Origin: a virus | DNA length: 64,000 nt | Strand: one strand, 5' to 3' | IMG/VR virus record: IMGVR_UViG_3300009514_000013 | Span: 20,363-84,362 of that record | Part shown: one piece after another, positions 39,882 through 48,196 of the stretch | Layout: each line of letters opens with the position of its first letter | How positions within the stretch are numbered: position 1 is the first letter of the stretch | Notes under the pieces: model-generated | Databases searched by the model: none | The model's input: only the letters and a program-made list of their open reading frames with translations | Told to the model about the DNA's origin: nothing | Program-made: the position numbers and the translations under genes

Positions 39882-41273
39882 ATGGCCGAGTCAACTGTCG
39901 GTGCTAACTTTGTTGTAGCGTTTAACCCAACCGTCGTGAGTGCGATCCAAGACCGTACTCTCGTGCGTGTCTTCCGTGATGCGCTCTTTCCACGCCTCCT
40001 GTATCGAGGCGAAGCAGCACCTGAAATGTGGCCGGTCAATCTCGGTGCAAATCAGACCTTTACTCGTACTGGTTTGATGCGTCCGACCACTCGGCCTCTT
40101 GATCAGAATCAAGATCCTACTCCGAGTGGTTATGACATTGAGCAATGGGAAGCAGAAGCCAAGCAATATGGTTCTGCTATCGATACCCACATGCCGACCA
40201 GCTATGTTTCGTTGGCTTCAGTCTATTTGCGAAACATGCATCAACTTGGCCTCCACTCTGGCCAATCTCTCAACCGAACAGTTCGTGACAAAGTGTTCAA
40301 CGCCTATACGGCTGGAAATACTGTTGTTGATGGTGCTGTTGGTGGTGGAGTCGCTGTTCCTGTTGTTTCTCTGAATGGTTTCGCCCGAGTCATCTCTGGT
40401 GGACGGCCAGTCCCGGTCTCAGCAGCTGCTCCTCTCCAGGTCACGATTATCTCTGGTGGTGTTCCGATTACACGAAATGTAATCGCTGCAACTCCTACGA
40501 CTGCTGGTGATGAAATTCACGGTGGTACTCTGACCCTGGATGTGGCCCATGCGGGTCTCGCAGATCGAGACATCGTTCTTGCTGGGAATCGTTCTCAGGT
40601 CATCAACTCAGGCGGTTCAGTTTCGATTGACGGTATCGCTAGCTCGGATCAGTTCACCATGGCTGACATTCGTGCTTCGATTGCTCAGTTGAGGCGAAAC
40701 AATGTTCCGGCTCACGAGGATGGCACCTATCACTGCCACTTGGATCCGACTTCCGAAAGTCAGATCTTTGGTGACAACGAGTTCCAACGTCTGAACCAAT
40801 CGATTCCTGATTACGTTCACTATCGTGACTTCGCCCTTGCTTCTATTGCAGGAACCACGTTCTACAGGAACACCGAAGCTCCTTTGAGTGCGACAGTCGA
40901 TCAGGATCCTCAGTTCGGAAACACCTTTGCTCCGGAGATCTTCAACACTCCAGCTGCTGGGTCTGCAGTTGAGATCCACCGACCTCTCTTCACCGGAACT
41001 GGTTACCTGGAAGAGAAATACCTCGATGAGAGCAAATACATCTCTGAAGCTGGAATCATCGGTAAAATCGGCGAGTTCGCTGTTGTGAACAACGGCATCC
41101 AGATCATGACGGAGCGAATTCGTCTCATCCTTCGTGCTCCGTTGGATCGGCTCCAGCAACAGACTTCGGCTGCTTGGTCGTTCTCTGGTGACTGGCCTCT
41201 GCCTACGGATTCAACTGTCTTGACCTCACCAGCTGACTACAAACGAGCTGTTGTCGTTCAACACGGTTCTTAA
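39882..41273 (+). CDS. Major capsid protein
   Basis: 463 residues; RBS GGGAGA at 39871-39876. Placement after the scaffold, length, and segments such as VVSAIQDRTLVRVFRDALFPR, SVYLRNMHQLGLHSGQSLNR (HK97-like E-loop/P-domain style) and IDGIASSDQFTMADIRASI support the call. A beta-rich region near residues 160-250 may be an inserted surface domain. Followed by a run of stem-loops, consistent with high expression. Confidence 0.85.
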   Translation: MAESTVGANFVVAFNPTVVSAIQDRTLVRVFRDALFPRLLYRGEAAPEMWPVNLGANQTFTRTGLMRPTTRPLDQNQDPTPSGYDIEQWEAEAKQYGSAIDTHMPTSYVSLASVYLRNMHQLGLHSGQSLNRTVRDKVFNAYTAGNTVVDGAVGGGVAVPVVSLNGFARVISGGRPVPVSAAAPLQVTIISGGVPITRNVIAATPTTAGDEIHGGTLTLDVAHAGLADRDIVLAGNRSQVINSGGSVSIDGIASSDQFTMADIRASIAQLRRNNVPAHEDGTYHCHLDPTSESQIFGDNEFQRLNQSIPDYVHYRDFALASIAGTTFYRNTEAPLSATVDQDPQFGNTFAPEIFNTPAAGSAVEIHRPLFTGTGYLEEKYLDESKYISEAGIIGKIGEFAVVNNGIQIMTERIRLILRAPLDRLQQQTSAAWSFSGDWPLPTDSTVLTSPADYKRAVVVQHGS

Positions 41274-41278
41274 TCTTT

Positions 41279-41508
41279 CGGACTCAGGTCCGATTGCACC
41301 TCCCAATATGGGAGGTTTCGGGAGTTCGCTCCCACCTACGCCTTCGTGCGGTACTAGGGACTCAGGTCTCTAGGTTTACGAGGGTCCGGGATATTGGTTC
41401 TTATCCTTTTGTGGATCCCTCCTGCGGGGTTATAGCTGTGTGCGTTATGAACGCTTTATCAAACCCGGGCCCTCAATTCTTTTTCCAACCGGAAAACCGG
41501 AGAATCAA
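41279..41508 (+). terminator. Array of stem-loops after the capsid gene
   Basis: No gene. Hairpins in order: CGGAC-TCAG-GTCCG (41279-41292); ACCTCCC-AATAT-GGGAGGT (41298-41316); GGGAG-TTCG-CTCCC (41320-41333); CTAGGGAC-TCAG-GTCTCTAG (41354-41373); GGATA...TATCC followed by TTTT (41389-41410); a CCC/GGG stem (41415-41430); TTTTCC-AACC-GGAAAA (near 41481-41497). Two have the same TCAG loop. Only the fifth looks like a rho-independent terminator; the others may protect or attenuate the capsid transcript. Confidence 0.65.
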
Positions 41509-41985
41509 ATGACAGAAGAAACGCCAAAACGTCGTCGTGGACGTCCAAAGAAGAATCAATCTCTTTCTGAACCAAAAGGTAGCCAAGTTGTAAAAGCACC
41601 ACCTGAGAAACCAGAAGAACTGGATGGTGTAGTTTTTGTTGATGACAAAGGCGATCCAAGAGAGCTGAACGCTCAGGTTGAAGAAACAAAAGAGAGAACT
41701 GTAGCTAGTGACAGTGCGAATCAGGAAGCAGCTAAGAAGGTGGTTGAGCGGCTTCGATATGAAGTTCCACAAATCAAAAAGGTGACAGTCGATGTCCCGA
41801 AAGCGACTGATGAGGAGCAACAGAAGGCAAAACCAACTGTGTACAGAGTTATCAGTTCACCAGGCCCACTAGCTCGAGGTGCTTCAACTTTCGAACTGAA
41901 GCGAGGCAAGTTGATCACCAACCGCGACTACGACATTGAAGGTCTCATAGCTCAGGGCGTACAGTTGGAAGAGTTCCGAGTCTAG
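41509..41985 (+). CDS. AT-hook-containing protein
   Basis: 158 residues from ATG 41509 (GGAGA upstream). KRRRGRPKK (residues 6-14) is a classical AT-hook. The rest is polar and helical with a beta-containing C-terminus. Perhaps a DNA-binding head protein or regulator of late genes. An upstream in-frame start at 41440 lies within the hairpin region and is not used. Confidence 0.65.
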   Translation: MTEETPKRRRGRPKKNQSLSEPKGSQVVKAPPEKPEELDGVVFVDDKGDPRELNAQVEETKERTVASDSANQEAAKKVVERLRYEVPQIKKVTVDVPKATDEEQQKAKPTVYRVISSPGPLARGASTFELKRGKLITNRDYDIEGLIAQGVQLEEFRV

Positions 41986-42012
41986 AGTTTCCCTGGCTCG
42001 GGGGAGGAAAAC

Positions 42013-42447
42013 ATGGCAGTTCGTCTGTCCGAGCCAGATCGTTGTAGGGTTCGACACCATCTCGGGTACTTGAATACCGAACCTGTAAGTTCAATTGCAC
42101 TTGGTTTTCCAGGAGCTGGACAAGCTCAATTCTTGGTTGAAACAGCTATGGACCGGCTCATCCCGGAAGCAGTCGGAAAGATTCTCAAGTATCTAGCGAT
42201 CTTAGATTCGATTGAAGCTCAGATGGTTGATGCTCTCAAACGTCTAAAGGTGCAGAAACTAGGAGAGATCACTCTTCGAAACAGCAACGAGGAACCTGTT
42301 GAACAAGACCTTCTGGAGAAGGAATACAACCGCTGGGCGAAACGTCTAGCTGATGATCTCGGTGTTCCGATCAACAAGTTCTCAGAGAGATTCCAAAGCG
42401 GTTTCTTCGGTGGTCCTGGAATCAACATTCCTGTAGCAGGTCCCTAA
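42013..42447 (+). CDS. Neck/head-completion protein (putative)
   Basis: 144 residues; SD GGGGAGG. Helical with EAQMVDALKRLKVQKLGEI. Located where head-tail connectors are coded. Its stop abuts the next start. Confidence 0.55.
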   Translation: MAVRLSEPDRCRVRHHLGYLNTEPVSSIALGFPGAGQAQFLVETAMDRLIPEAVGKILKYLAILDSIEAQMVDALKRLKVQKLGEITLRNSNEEPVEQDLLEKEYNRWAKRLADDLGVPINKFSERFQSGFFGGPGINIPVAGP

Positions 42448-43182
42448 ATGGCAAAAACAAATCTCCGACCGTTGGGTGACATGTCTTTGGTGGACTGTCT
42501 CACCGAGTGTGTAGATGATGCTCGTCAGCTCTACACCGACTTCGGACTTCGTCCTTACAGGGTAAAGCTTGTTTGGATCGGTTGGTCTGTTGATGAAAAC
42601 GAAGATGGGATGGTGCAAGAAAACGTCTGGGCCGATGTCAACGAAACCGATCTTGAAACCGTAACTAGAGATCCAGACATCATTGACCCCCACACTGGCC
42701 AGCCTGCTCACCTTGCGTCTGTTGGCGTTGGTAGACCCTTCTTAGCTAGAGAAATAGAACTCCTTCCTACGCCTCGTGTAGGAGCTCTAACAGGGATAGG
42801 GAAAAACCAAGATTCGGTTGGTCTAACAGAACGAGGAACACTTTCTGTTGATCAGATCTCATCTCGTCTCTCTGAAGATCTTTTGATGGGTCTGGAGTTT
42901 CCATTTCGAGATCTTGATCAGCCAGACAATCTGAAACGAGGAATTGAGTTCTTCTGGGAAGTCCAAGAAGACCGAAAGTCTGGATATGTCACTCCTGGTT
43001 TTGAAGGTTGTGAAGAACCACAAGAACTTCGATCAGTTCGGCATCGGTACCATGTGTCGAGTAAGCCATATCGAAAAGCTGATGCATTTCAATGGAGTGT
43101 GAATCTCAATCGTGCGGATGGTGAACGAGGGCGAGAAGGTGATACGTCAGTCATCGGATCAGGTGGTGATGTAGATGGTTGA
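42448..43182 (+). CDS. Putative head-tail connector/stopper protein
   Basis: 244 residues, alpha/beta. Contains KLVWIGWSVDENEDGM and EIELLPTPRVGAL. No SD because the gene starts at the stop of its predecessor. Overlaps the next gene by eight bases. Assignment by position between capsid and tail genes. Confidence 0.5.
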   Translation: MAKTNLRPLGDMSLVDCLTECVDDARQLYTDFGLRPYRVKLVWIGWSVDENEDGMVQENVWADVNETDLETVTRDPDIIDPHTGQPAHLASVGVGRPFLAREIELLPTPRVGALTGIGKNQDSVGLTERGTLSVDQISSRLSEDLLMGLEFPFRDLDQPDNLKRGIEFFWEVQEDRKSGYVTPGFEGCEEPQELRSVRHRYHVSSKPYRKADAFQWSVNLNRADGERGREGDTSVIGSGGDVDG

Positions 43183-43672
43183 GAAAGTCATTGCTTTTAA
43201 AGACATCCCGGCGGAACTCCGAAAGGTTGCTGAGAAAGATCGTAAAGCTGCAATGAGGGCTGTTCGACGTACACTCGAAGTCGATGCTCAACGTTGGATC
43301 CAATGGTCGATTCGTGGAGGTAACTCATCTGGCAATTACAGAACTCCGATCAATACTGGTGCTTATGCGAATTCTTGGAAGCACGAAATGACTTCAGATG
43401 GTGGAATCTTCTACTCAACTGATGGAGTCAAAGCAGCGGTTATCGAAGACGGAAGGCGCGAAGCACCAATTCCGATTGTACCATTGGTACATTGGATTCG
43501 TCAGAAACTTGGAGAGACTGATGTTAAGAAGGCTACAAGAATCGCTTTTGCTATCTCAAAGACAGCAGCGGAGAAAGCCCGAGAAGGATTGAAAGTTCTC
43601 GATCGGGCTCATCCAAAGATCTTTGATGCGTATGTAAAGAACATCGAATCTGAGCTAAAAAAGAACGAGTAA
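43175..43672 (+). CDS. HK97 gp10-like tail completion protein
   Basis: 165 residues. Helix, beta and helix layout with TPINTGAYANSWKHEM, FYSTDGVKAAVIEDGRR and LDRAHPKIFDAY, the pattern of HK97-gp10/neck proteins. It should link head and tail. Its stop abuts the next start. Confidence 0.7.
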   Translation: MVEKVIAFKDIPAELRKVAEKDRKAAMRAVRRTLEVDAQRWIQWSIRGGNSSGNYRTPINTGAYANSWKHEMTSDGGIFYSTDGVKAAVIEDGRREAPIPIVPLVHWIRQKLGETDVKKATRIAFAISKTAAEKAREGLKVLDRAHPKIFDAYVKNIESELKKNE

Positions 43673-45229
43673 ATGGTTGCTCTGGCTCAAGAATACCCGC
43701 TGAAGGCAACAACGGATTGTCGTAGTGCCATGGCTACCGCACTGGCTACTTTCATCCAAGATCAAGTTTTCGATCTTCCTAAGTCAGCAGAGAAGTTCAA
43801 GATTGAAGCTGTTTACGCAACCTGGGCTGGATTTGAGAATCGAGCGATGAGTTCTGGTGGAGCACTTCCAGCAGCTGCAGTACTCCCTGATCGGCCTGTC
43901 TATGAAGCAGCAGCGTTTGGTCCACGTATCATTGAGAACACTTGGGGTGGTGGAGATCCAAAACTTCTCGATCAGTACGGAAAACAGAAATACCCGCTAG
44001 GTGATGGATCTGGCGATGGATTCGCTCTCTACACAGTCGCTGATTTGGTAGTGCCATTCATTTTGATTTTCAGAGCAAAGACTGTAGCTCAACGCGCTGC
44101 GATTGTTAGGACTTTGGAAACATTGATGGTTGAAGACGGAAGCACTCTTCCTGATCCATCTCGACTTGATCCTGATGTTCCGTTGATGAATCCAGAAGAA
44201 GCTCTCCAACCAGTTCGATACGGCCGCCTGTTGGAGATGAAGAACTACTTCAACAGAAAGGTTCGCCTTACTCTGGATACCCAACAACTGCTAGACAATG
44301 CAGCAAATGCGTCCGAAAACAGATGGTTGGCTCAGTTCGAAATCACTGCTCACGCACAAGTATGTGTCAGGAGACGATTGAAAGTTCTGAAATCTAGAAC
44401 TTTTCTGGTAGCTGATGATGTTGCTTCTGATCCATCTCAGCCCCAAGGAGGAATTGCTATTGAAGGACTTGGAGGATGGACTTGGGCTTATGGCGGTGAA
44501 GGAGCATTCCAAAACCCAGGTTGGCAACCTGTTCAAAGCTATCCAACCTCACTTCGAAAACGAGCACGTCTTAATGGACTTGGGGATTATTCACTGGACA
44601 ACTCCACAGGTCCACTCACAGTAGCTGGCTTGGGACCATCTCGAATCAACAAAGCTGTCCGTGGAGAAGCGAACAATGTCAGCTTTCATCACAATCGAAG
44701 GTTCATTGGGGATTCAACGGCTTTTCCAAATCCTGGGAACAATCCCATTCATATGCGTGCAATTGTGAGGGATCCTTTCGATCAGGTACCGAATGGAGTC
44801 ACTTTCCCAGGATATATGCAGTTGCTCGATCCTTCATTTACAGTCTTTTTTGGACTTTCTGGAGTAGCCGTTGGGGCATTTGGAAATACTGAAGGCCAGA
44901 TCAACTTTGTTGTCGGGTTGGAATCATTCAGAGCAGATATGGGTCAGTTTGCTGATCAATGGATGTTGATTGATGCTCAATATACACCTGGGCCAAACAC
45001 TCCCCAACTATTTGTAAATGGTATTGATTTTTCATCTGTGCTACCCCCACCGGCTGGTAACTTGCCTGGATTCACAGCAAATCCGGCTGTATCGATCATG
45101 AATTCAGTTTTCGAAGGTGGGCTTACCTCAGCTTTGAGAATATCCATAGTCTTCGCAGGGGTAGCGGTCGGACGACCGATTGACTTCGCTCGCCATCAGA
45201 GTGACGCACAAGCTCTCGGTCTGTTATAA
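43673..45229 (+). CDS. Neck/tail-terminator protein fused to a lectin-like domain
   Basis: 518 residues. The N-terminal ~320 residues look like an alpha/beta virion protein (AVYATWAGFENRAM, GGGDPKLLDQYGKQKYPLGDG). The C-terminal part from about residue 330 is a beta-sandwich with AIVRDPF, INFVVGLESF and QWMLIDAQYTPG, reminiscent of concanavalin/laminin-G folds. A lectin-like domain on the neck could decorate or bind the cell surface. The fold call is inferred. Confidence 0.5.
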   Translation: MVALAQEYPLKATTDCRSAMATALATFIQDQVFDLPKSAEKFKIEAVYATWAGFENRAMSSGGALPAAAVLPDRPVYEAAAFGPRIIENTWGGGDPKLLDQYGKQKYPLGDGSGDGFALYTVADLVVPFILIFRAKTVAQRAAIVRTLETLMVEDGSTLPDPSRLDPDVPLMNPEEALQPVRYGRLLEMKNYFNRKVRLTLDTQQLLDNAANASENRWLAQFEITAHAQVCVRRRLKVLKSRTFLVADDVASDPSQPQGGIAIEGLGGWTWAYGGEGAFQNPGWQPVQSYPTSLRKRARLNGLGDYSLDNSTGPLTVAGLGPSRINKAVRGEANNVSFHHNRRFIGDSTAFPNPGNNPIHMRAIVRDPFDQVPNGVTFPGYMQLLDPSFTVFFGLSGVAVGAFGNTEGQINFVVGLESFRADMGQFADQWMLIDAQYTPGPNTPQLFVNGIDFSSVLPPPAGNLPGFTANPAVSIMNSVFEGGLTSALRISIVFAGVAVGRPIDFARHQSDAQALGLL

Positions 45230-45301
45230 GTTTTCATGTAGAAGCGAAGTGGCGGTATCACGAACACCGGGCCGGCCATCAAGACAACTTAGGAGTAAGC
45301 T

Positions 45302-47017
45302 GTGGCTGGTTTTATTAGACGATTTACCTCATTCCCAGGATTGGACGTCATCACCGAGATCGAAGGTGTCAACATCATCGATCTCATTCCTCCGTCGATT
45401 TTCGTTGGTCGGCAGACTGGAACGGTTTGTCTTGTTGGGGAATGGCCTAAAGGACCAACAAACACTCCTACAGTTGTAGAAGGTGATGCGACCATCACAG
45501 GAGTCTTTGGAGGATTCTCTCTATCAGTCACAGATCCTCTGTCGTTTTCGTCCAACCCGTATAGCAATGGTAATGCGTTCGTTTGGTTGAAGAACAAGAT
45601 CTTCCGCCGTCTGGTTCTTGTTCGAGTCAATATGGATTTGGCCGAAGGTGTCAAAATTCAATTGACTGGAACTCCTTCTCCGTTGACTCAAGATATTACA
45701 ATTCCAGCTGGAACTCGTGTCAGTGCATCTGGTGCACCTACTCAAGAATTTGCTCTTTCGGCAGATGTCACTTTCGCCGAAGGTACTGATTTGGGTGTTG
45801 TTGCTTTCACAGCTTTCGATGCTGACACAGCTTCTTATTCAACAAGAACTGTTTCCGGTGTCCCCGTGTATTCCACACAAGGAGTGACCGAAACAGCTGT
45901 GGTTGATACGGTAAATACCCAAGATCTTTTCCGAGCTGGAATCGGAGCAGGTACAGCCTTGCCATCATTGGTAGTTGCAACCACAACTGGTGCACTTGAT
46001 GGAGCTCCTGCGAACACTGCTGGTTTGACTGTTCTGACCACTGGAACGATCGATACCCGGTATGAGAATGCAATTGATGCATCCTTACCGGGAGATATCG
46101 CTTCAGATTTCATTGAGACTCTTGCTTCCGCAAGACAATCAGCAGCGATTCGAACAAAAGGTCTTGAAAACGCTAGGGATTCGTCCAATGTTGGAACTGG
46201 TCGTCATTATCTGAGCCGAGCTCCGATTGGAACTCTTCCTGGAACAGGTGCTGGTGAAGCACAGAGCGCAACTGATCCTGGTGTTGGAGCCAATCGAAGT
46301 GATCGCGTCTTCTATTGCTACCCGCATTTTGAACAAAGGATTTCAGAACTTGCTGAGTTGGATCCGACAGGAGCGATCTCGACAGAGAACATTCTCCTAG
46401 GTGCGGATGCAGCTATGGCTACAATTCTGTCGAATCTACCTCCAGAGAATAACCCTGGTCAGAGTACTGCTCAGATTGTGTCTGGTGGACTGCTTTCGTT
46501 CATCCGTAAGCTCGAAGATGGTCTGACTGGAGCGAGCCTCCCAACCAAATTCACTCTTGATAACTACAAAGCTTTCAAAGCTAGTGGAATCGCAGCCCTT
46601 CGTAGAGATCCTAGAATTGCTGAATGGGTTATTCAAAGTGGAGTCACTTCTGTAGATCCTGCTGCGTTTCCATCACTTGCTCCGATTAAACGCCGAAGAA
46701 TGGCTGATTTCATTCAAGACAGCTTGGCGACCGTTGCGCTTCGCTTCAACAAGCTCCCGGCCACAACGGAGCGAACCGATTCGCTGGCCGGCGAGCTTTC
46801 TGATTTCTTGGATCTGTTGTTATCCCCAGACAACCCAGCGCAGCAAAGGATTGCTGCTTGGTCGATTGATACTCGATCGGGTAACACAGAAGCGCTTCAG
46901 GGTTCAGGTGTCTTTGTCATCATCATCAAAGTCCAATTGTTGGATACGTTGGACTTCATTGTTCTCCAGACAACCATTGGTGAAACGGTAGAGATCGAAG
47001 CGTTTGAAACCGCTTAG
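45302..47017 (+). CDS. Tail sheath protein
   Basis: 571 residues from GTG 45302 (SD TAGGAG). Starts MAGFIRRF, then ITEIEGVNIIDLIPPSIFVG. Typical sheath features include LVGEWPKGP near residue 45, the middle variable beta region, and the C-terminal RFNKLPATTERTDSLAGEL with ending VIIIKVQLLDTLDFIVLQT. Contracts during DNA injection. Followed by the tail tube gene. Confidence 0.85.
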   Translation: MAGFIRRFTSFPGLDVITEIEGVNIIDLIPPSIFVGRQTGTVCLVGEWPKGPTNTPTVVEGDATITGVFGGFSLSVTDPLSFSSNPYSNGNAFVWLKNKIFRRLVLVRVNMDLAEGVKIQLTGTPSPLTQDITIPAGTRVSASGAPTQEFALSADVTFAEGTDLGVVAFTAFDADTASYSTRTVSGVPVYSTQGVTETAVVDTVNTQDLFRAGIGAGTALPSLVVATTTGALDGAPANTAGLTVLTTGTIDTRYENAIDASLPGDIASDFIETLASARQSAAIRTKGLENARDSSNVGTGRHYLSRAPIGTLPGTGAGEAQSATDPGVGANRSDRVFYCYPHFEQRISELAELDPTGAISTENILLGADAAMATILSNLPPENNPGQSTAQIVSGGLLSFIRKLEDGLTGASLPTKFTLDNYKAFKASGIAALRRDPRIAEWVIQSGVTSVDPAAFPSLAPIKRRRMADFIQDSLATVALRFNKLPATTERTDSLAGELSDFLDLLLSPDNPAQQRIAAWSIDTRSGNTEALQGSGVFVIIIKVQLLDTLDFIVLQTTIGETVEIEAFETA

Positions 47018-47068
47018 CTTCCTTTCCGTTCCTTGACGCTGGTTCCAGGAACCACGTAAAACCAAGAC

Positions 47069-47518
47069 ATGGCTGAGACTCGCATCAGGGGACAAGAAGT
47101 CACCATTCGCCTCGCTCGGGGAAATCAAGTAGAAGCAACCATCACCGCAATCAAGGATTTCTCATACCAATATGAGACGGCGACAATATCCGAAGGATAT
47201 ATAGGCGAAACCACGATGAGGCAAGACGATATCTTCAACGGTATCAGTGGCTCCTTCACTGTGGACCACGAAAGCCAAGACGTCCTTCTACTTGCGGATT
47301 TCATCAAGAAGAGAGCACGGCGATCTCCTGAAGCGCCAATCAATCAAAGTCGAATCAATGCAACTGGAAGGTTCACATTCCCCAATGGAGAAACACCAAG
47401 AGTTCTCATTAAGGATATGAAATTCGACGCAATTCCAGTGAACATTGGGTCTCGAGATACGTACGTCAATACAACCTTCTCATTCCGATGTGAGGATGCA
47501 TTGGTGATCACTACGTAA
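47069..47518 (+). CDS. Tail tube protein
   Basis: 149 residues. Beta-rich, with TIRLARGNQVEATITAIKDF and GSFTVDHESQDVLLLAD. Size and position between sheath and chaperone fit the major tail tube of contractile tails. Confidence 0.75.
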   Translation: MAETRIRGQEVTIRLARGNQVEATITAIKDFSYQYETATISEGYIGETTMRQDDIFNGISGSFTVDHESQDVLLLADFIKKRARRSPEAPINQSRINATGRFTFPNGETPRVLIKDMKFDAIPVNIGSRDTYVNTTFSFRCEDALVITT

Positions 47519-47558
47519 AACCATTTTGAAACCCTAACCGGAACAACCGGAGGAGAAC

Positions 47559-47999
47559 ATGGAAAAACAAACTCGAAATACAAAAGTGAAGCCAGTAGTC
47601 AAAAAAGGACCTGCTGCATCGGCCCCGTCTGCCATTTCTTATTCAGCAGGGGATTTGCCATCAGTTCCAATTGAGAAATACAAATTCCAAATTCCTGCGA
47701 AGGTGAGGAAAGAAAACGATCCACATACTGTAGTGATCAAGGAACTCACTGAGAGTGAAATCGATACAGCTAGTAAGATTGGTGGCGATAACCAACGGAA
47801 GATTGTCCAGGAAATGGTGAAAGCGTCAATCGTTGAAGTGGATGAACATGAAGTGAACCACGCCGAAGCCGAAGCTGATGCTTACTGGTCTCGATGGAGT
47901 CAGAAAGTCAGATACCAACTGATTGCTGGATGGAGGAAGATTAATCAAACCTCAGAAGAGGAAGACGCCCTTTTTTTCGAAAGTATGGAGAGAGTGTAG
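47559..47999 (+). CDS. Tail assembly chaperone, short form
   Basis: 146 residues; SD GGAGGA (47550-47555). A disordered Lys/Pro/Ser-rich start, then helical (ESEIDTASKIGGDNQRK). Ends 21 bases after a slippery run. The size and location directly before the tape measure match gpG-type chaperones, whose longer form comes from frameshifting. Confidence 0.8.
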   Translation: MEKQTRNTKVKPVVKKGPAASAPSAISYSAGDLPSVPIEKYKFQIPAKVRKENDPHTVVIKELTESEIDTASKIGGDNQRKIVQEMVKASIVEVDEHEVNHAEAEADAYWSRWSQKVRYQLIAGWRKINQTSEEEDALFFESMERV

Positions 48000-48190
48000 A
48001 TCTAGATGCTTACCGTGAGCGTATCCAAGAACGTCATGAACGATTCAAAATATACGCGTTTCTCGCAAAACACGCCGGTCAGCAAGTTCCACTCTTGCTG
48101 GGTAGGCAGATGACTTTCGTCGAACTTTTAATCCTTCAAAGAGAAGTTGGAAAGCTTGTAGCTCGGGATCCTATTCTCCCGATGATGTGA
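47559..48190 (+). CDS. Tail assembly chaperone, -1 frameshift long form
   Basis: At T-TTT-TTC (47972-47978; 0-frame codons CTT-TTT-TTC) a -1 slip moves reading to the frame that starts with CGA at 47978. That frame continues RKYGESVDLDAY, EERHERFKIYAFLAK, QREVGKLVARDPILPMM to TGA 48188-48190, six bases before the tape measure gene. This is the gpG/gpGT-type arrangement common in tailed phages. The downstream frame has no good own start before the slip. Confidence 0.85.
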
Positions 48191-48196
48191 TGAGTT

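Noticed and set aside
41294-41512. Open frame through the hairpin array
   Set aside because: Covers stem-loops, no SD, unnatural composition.
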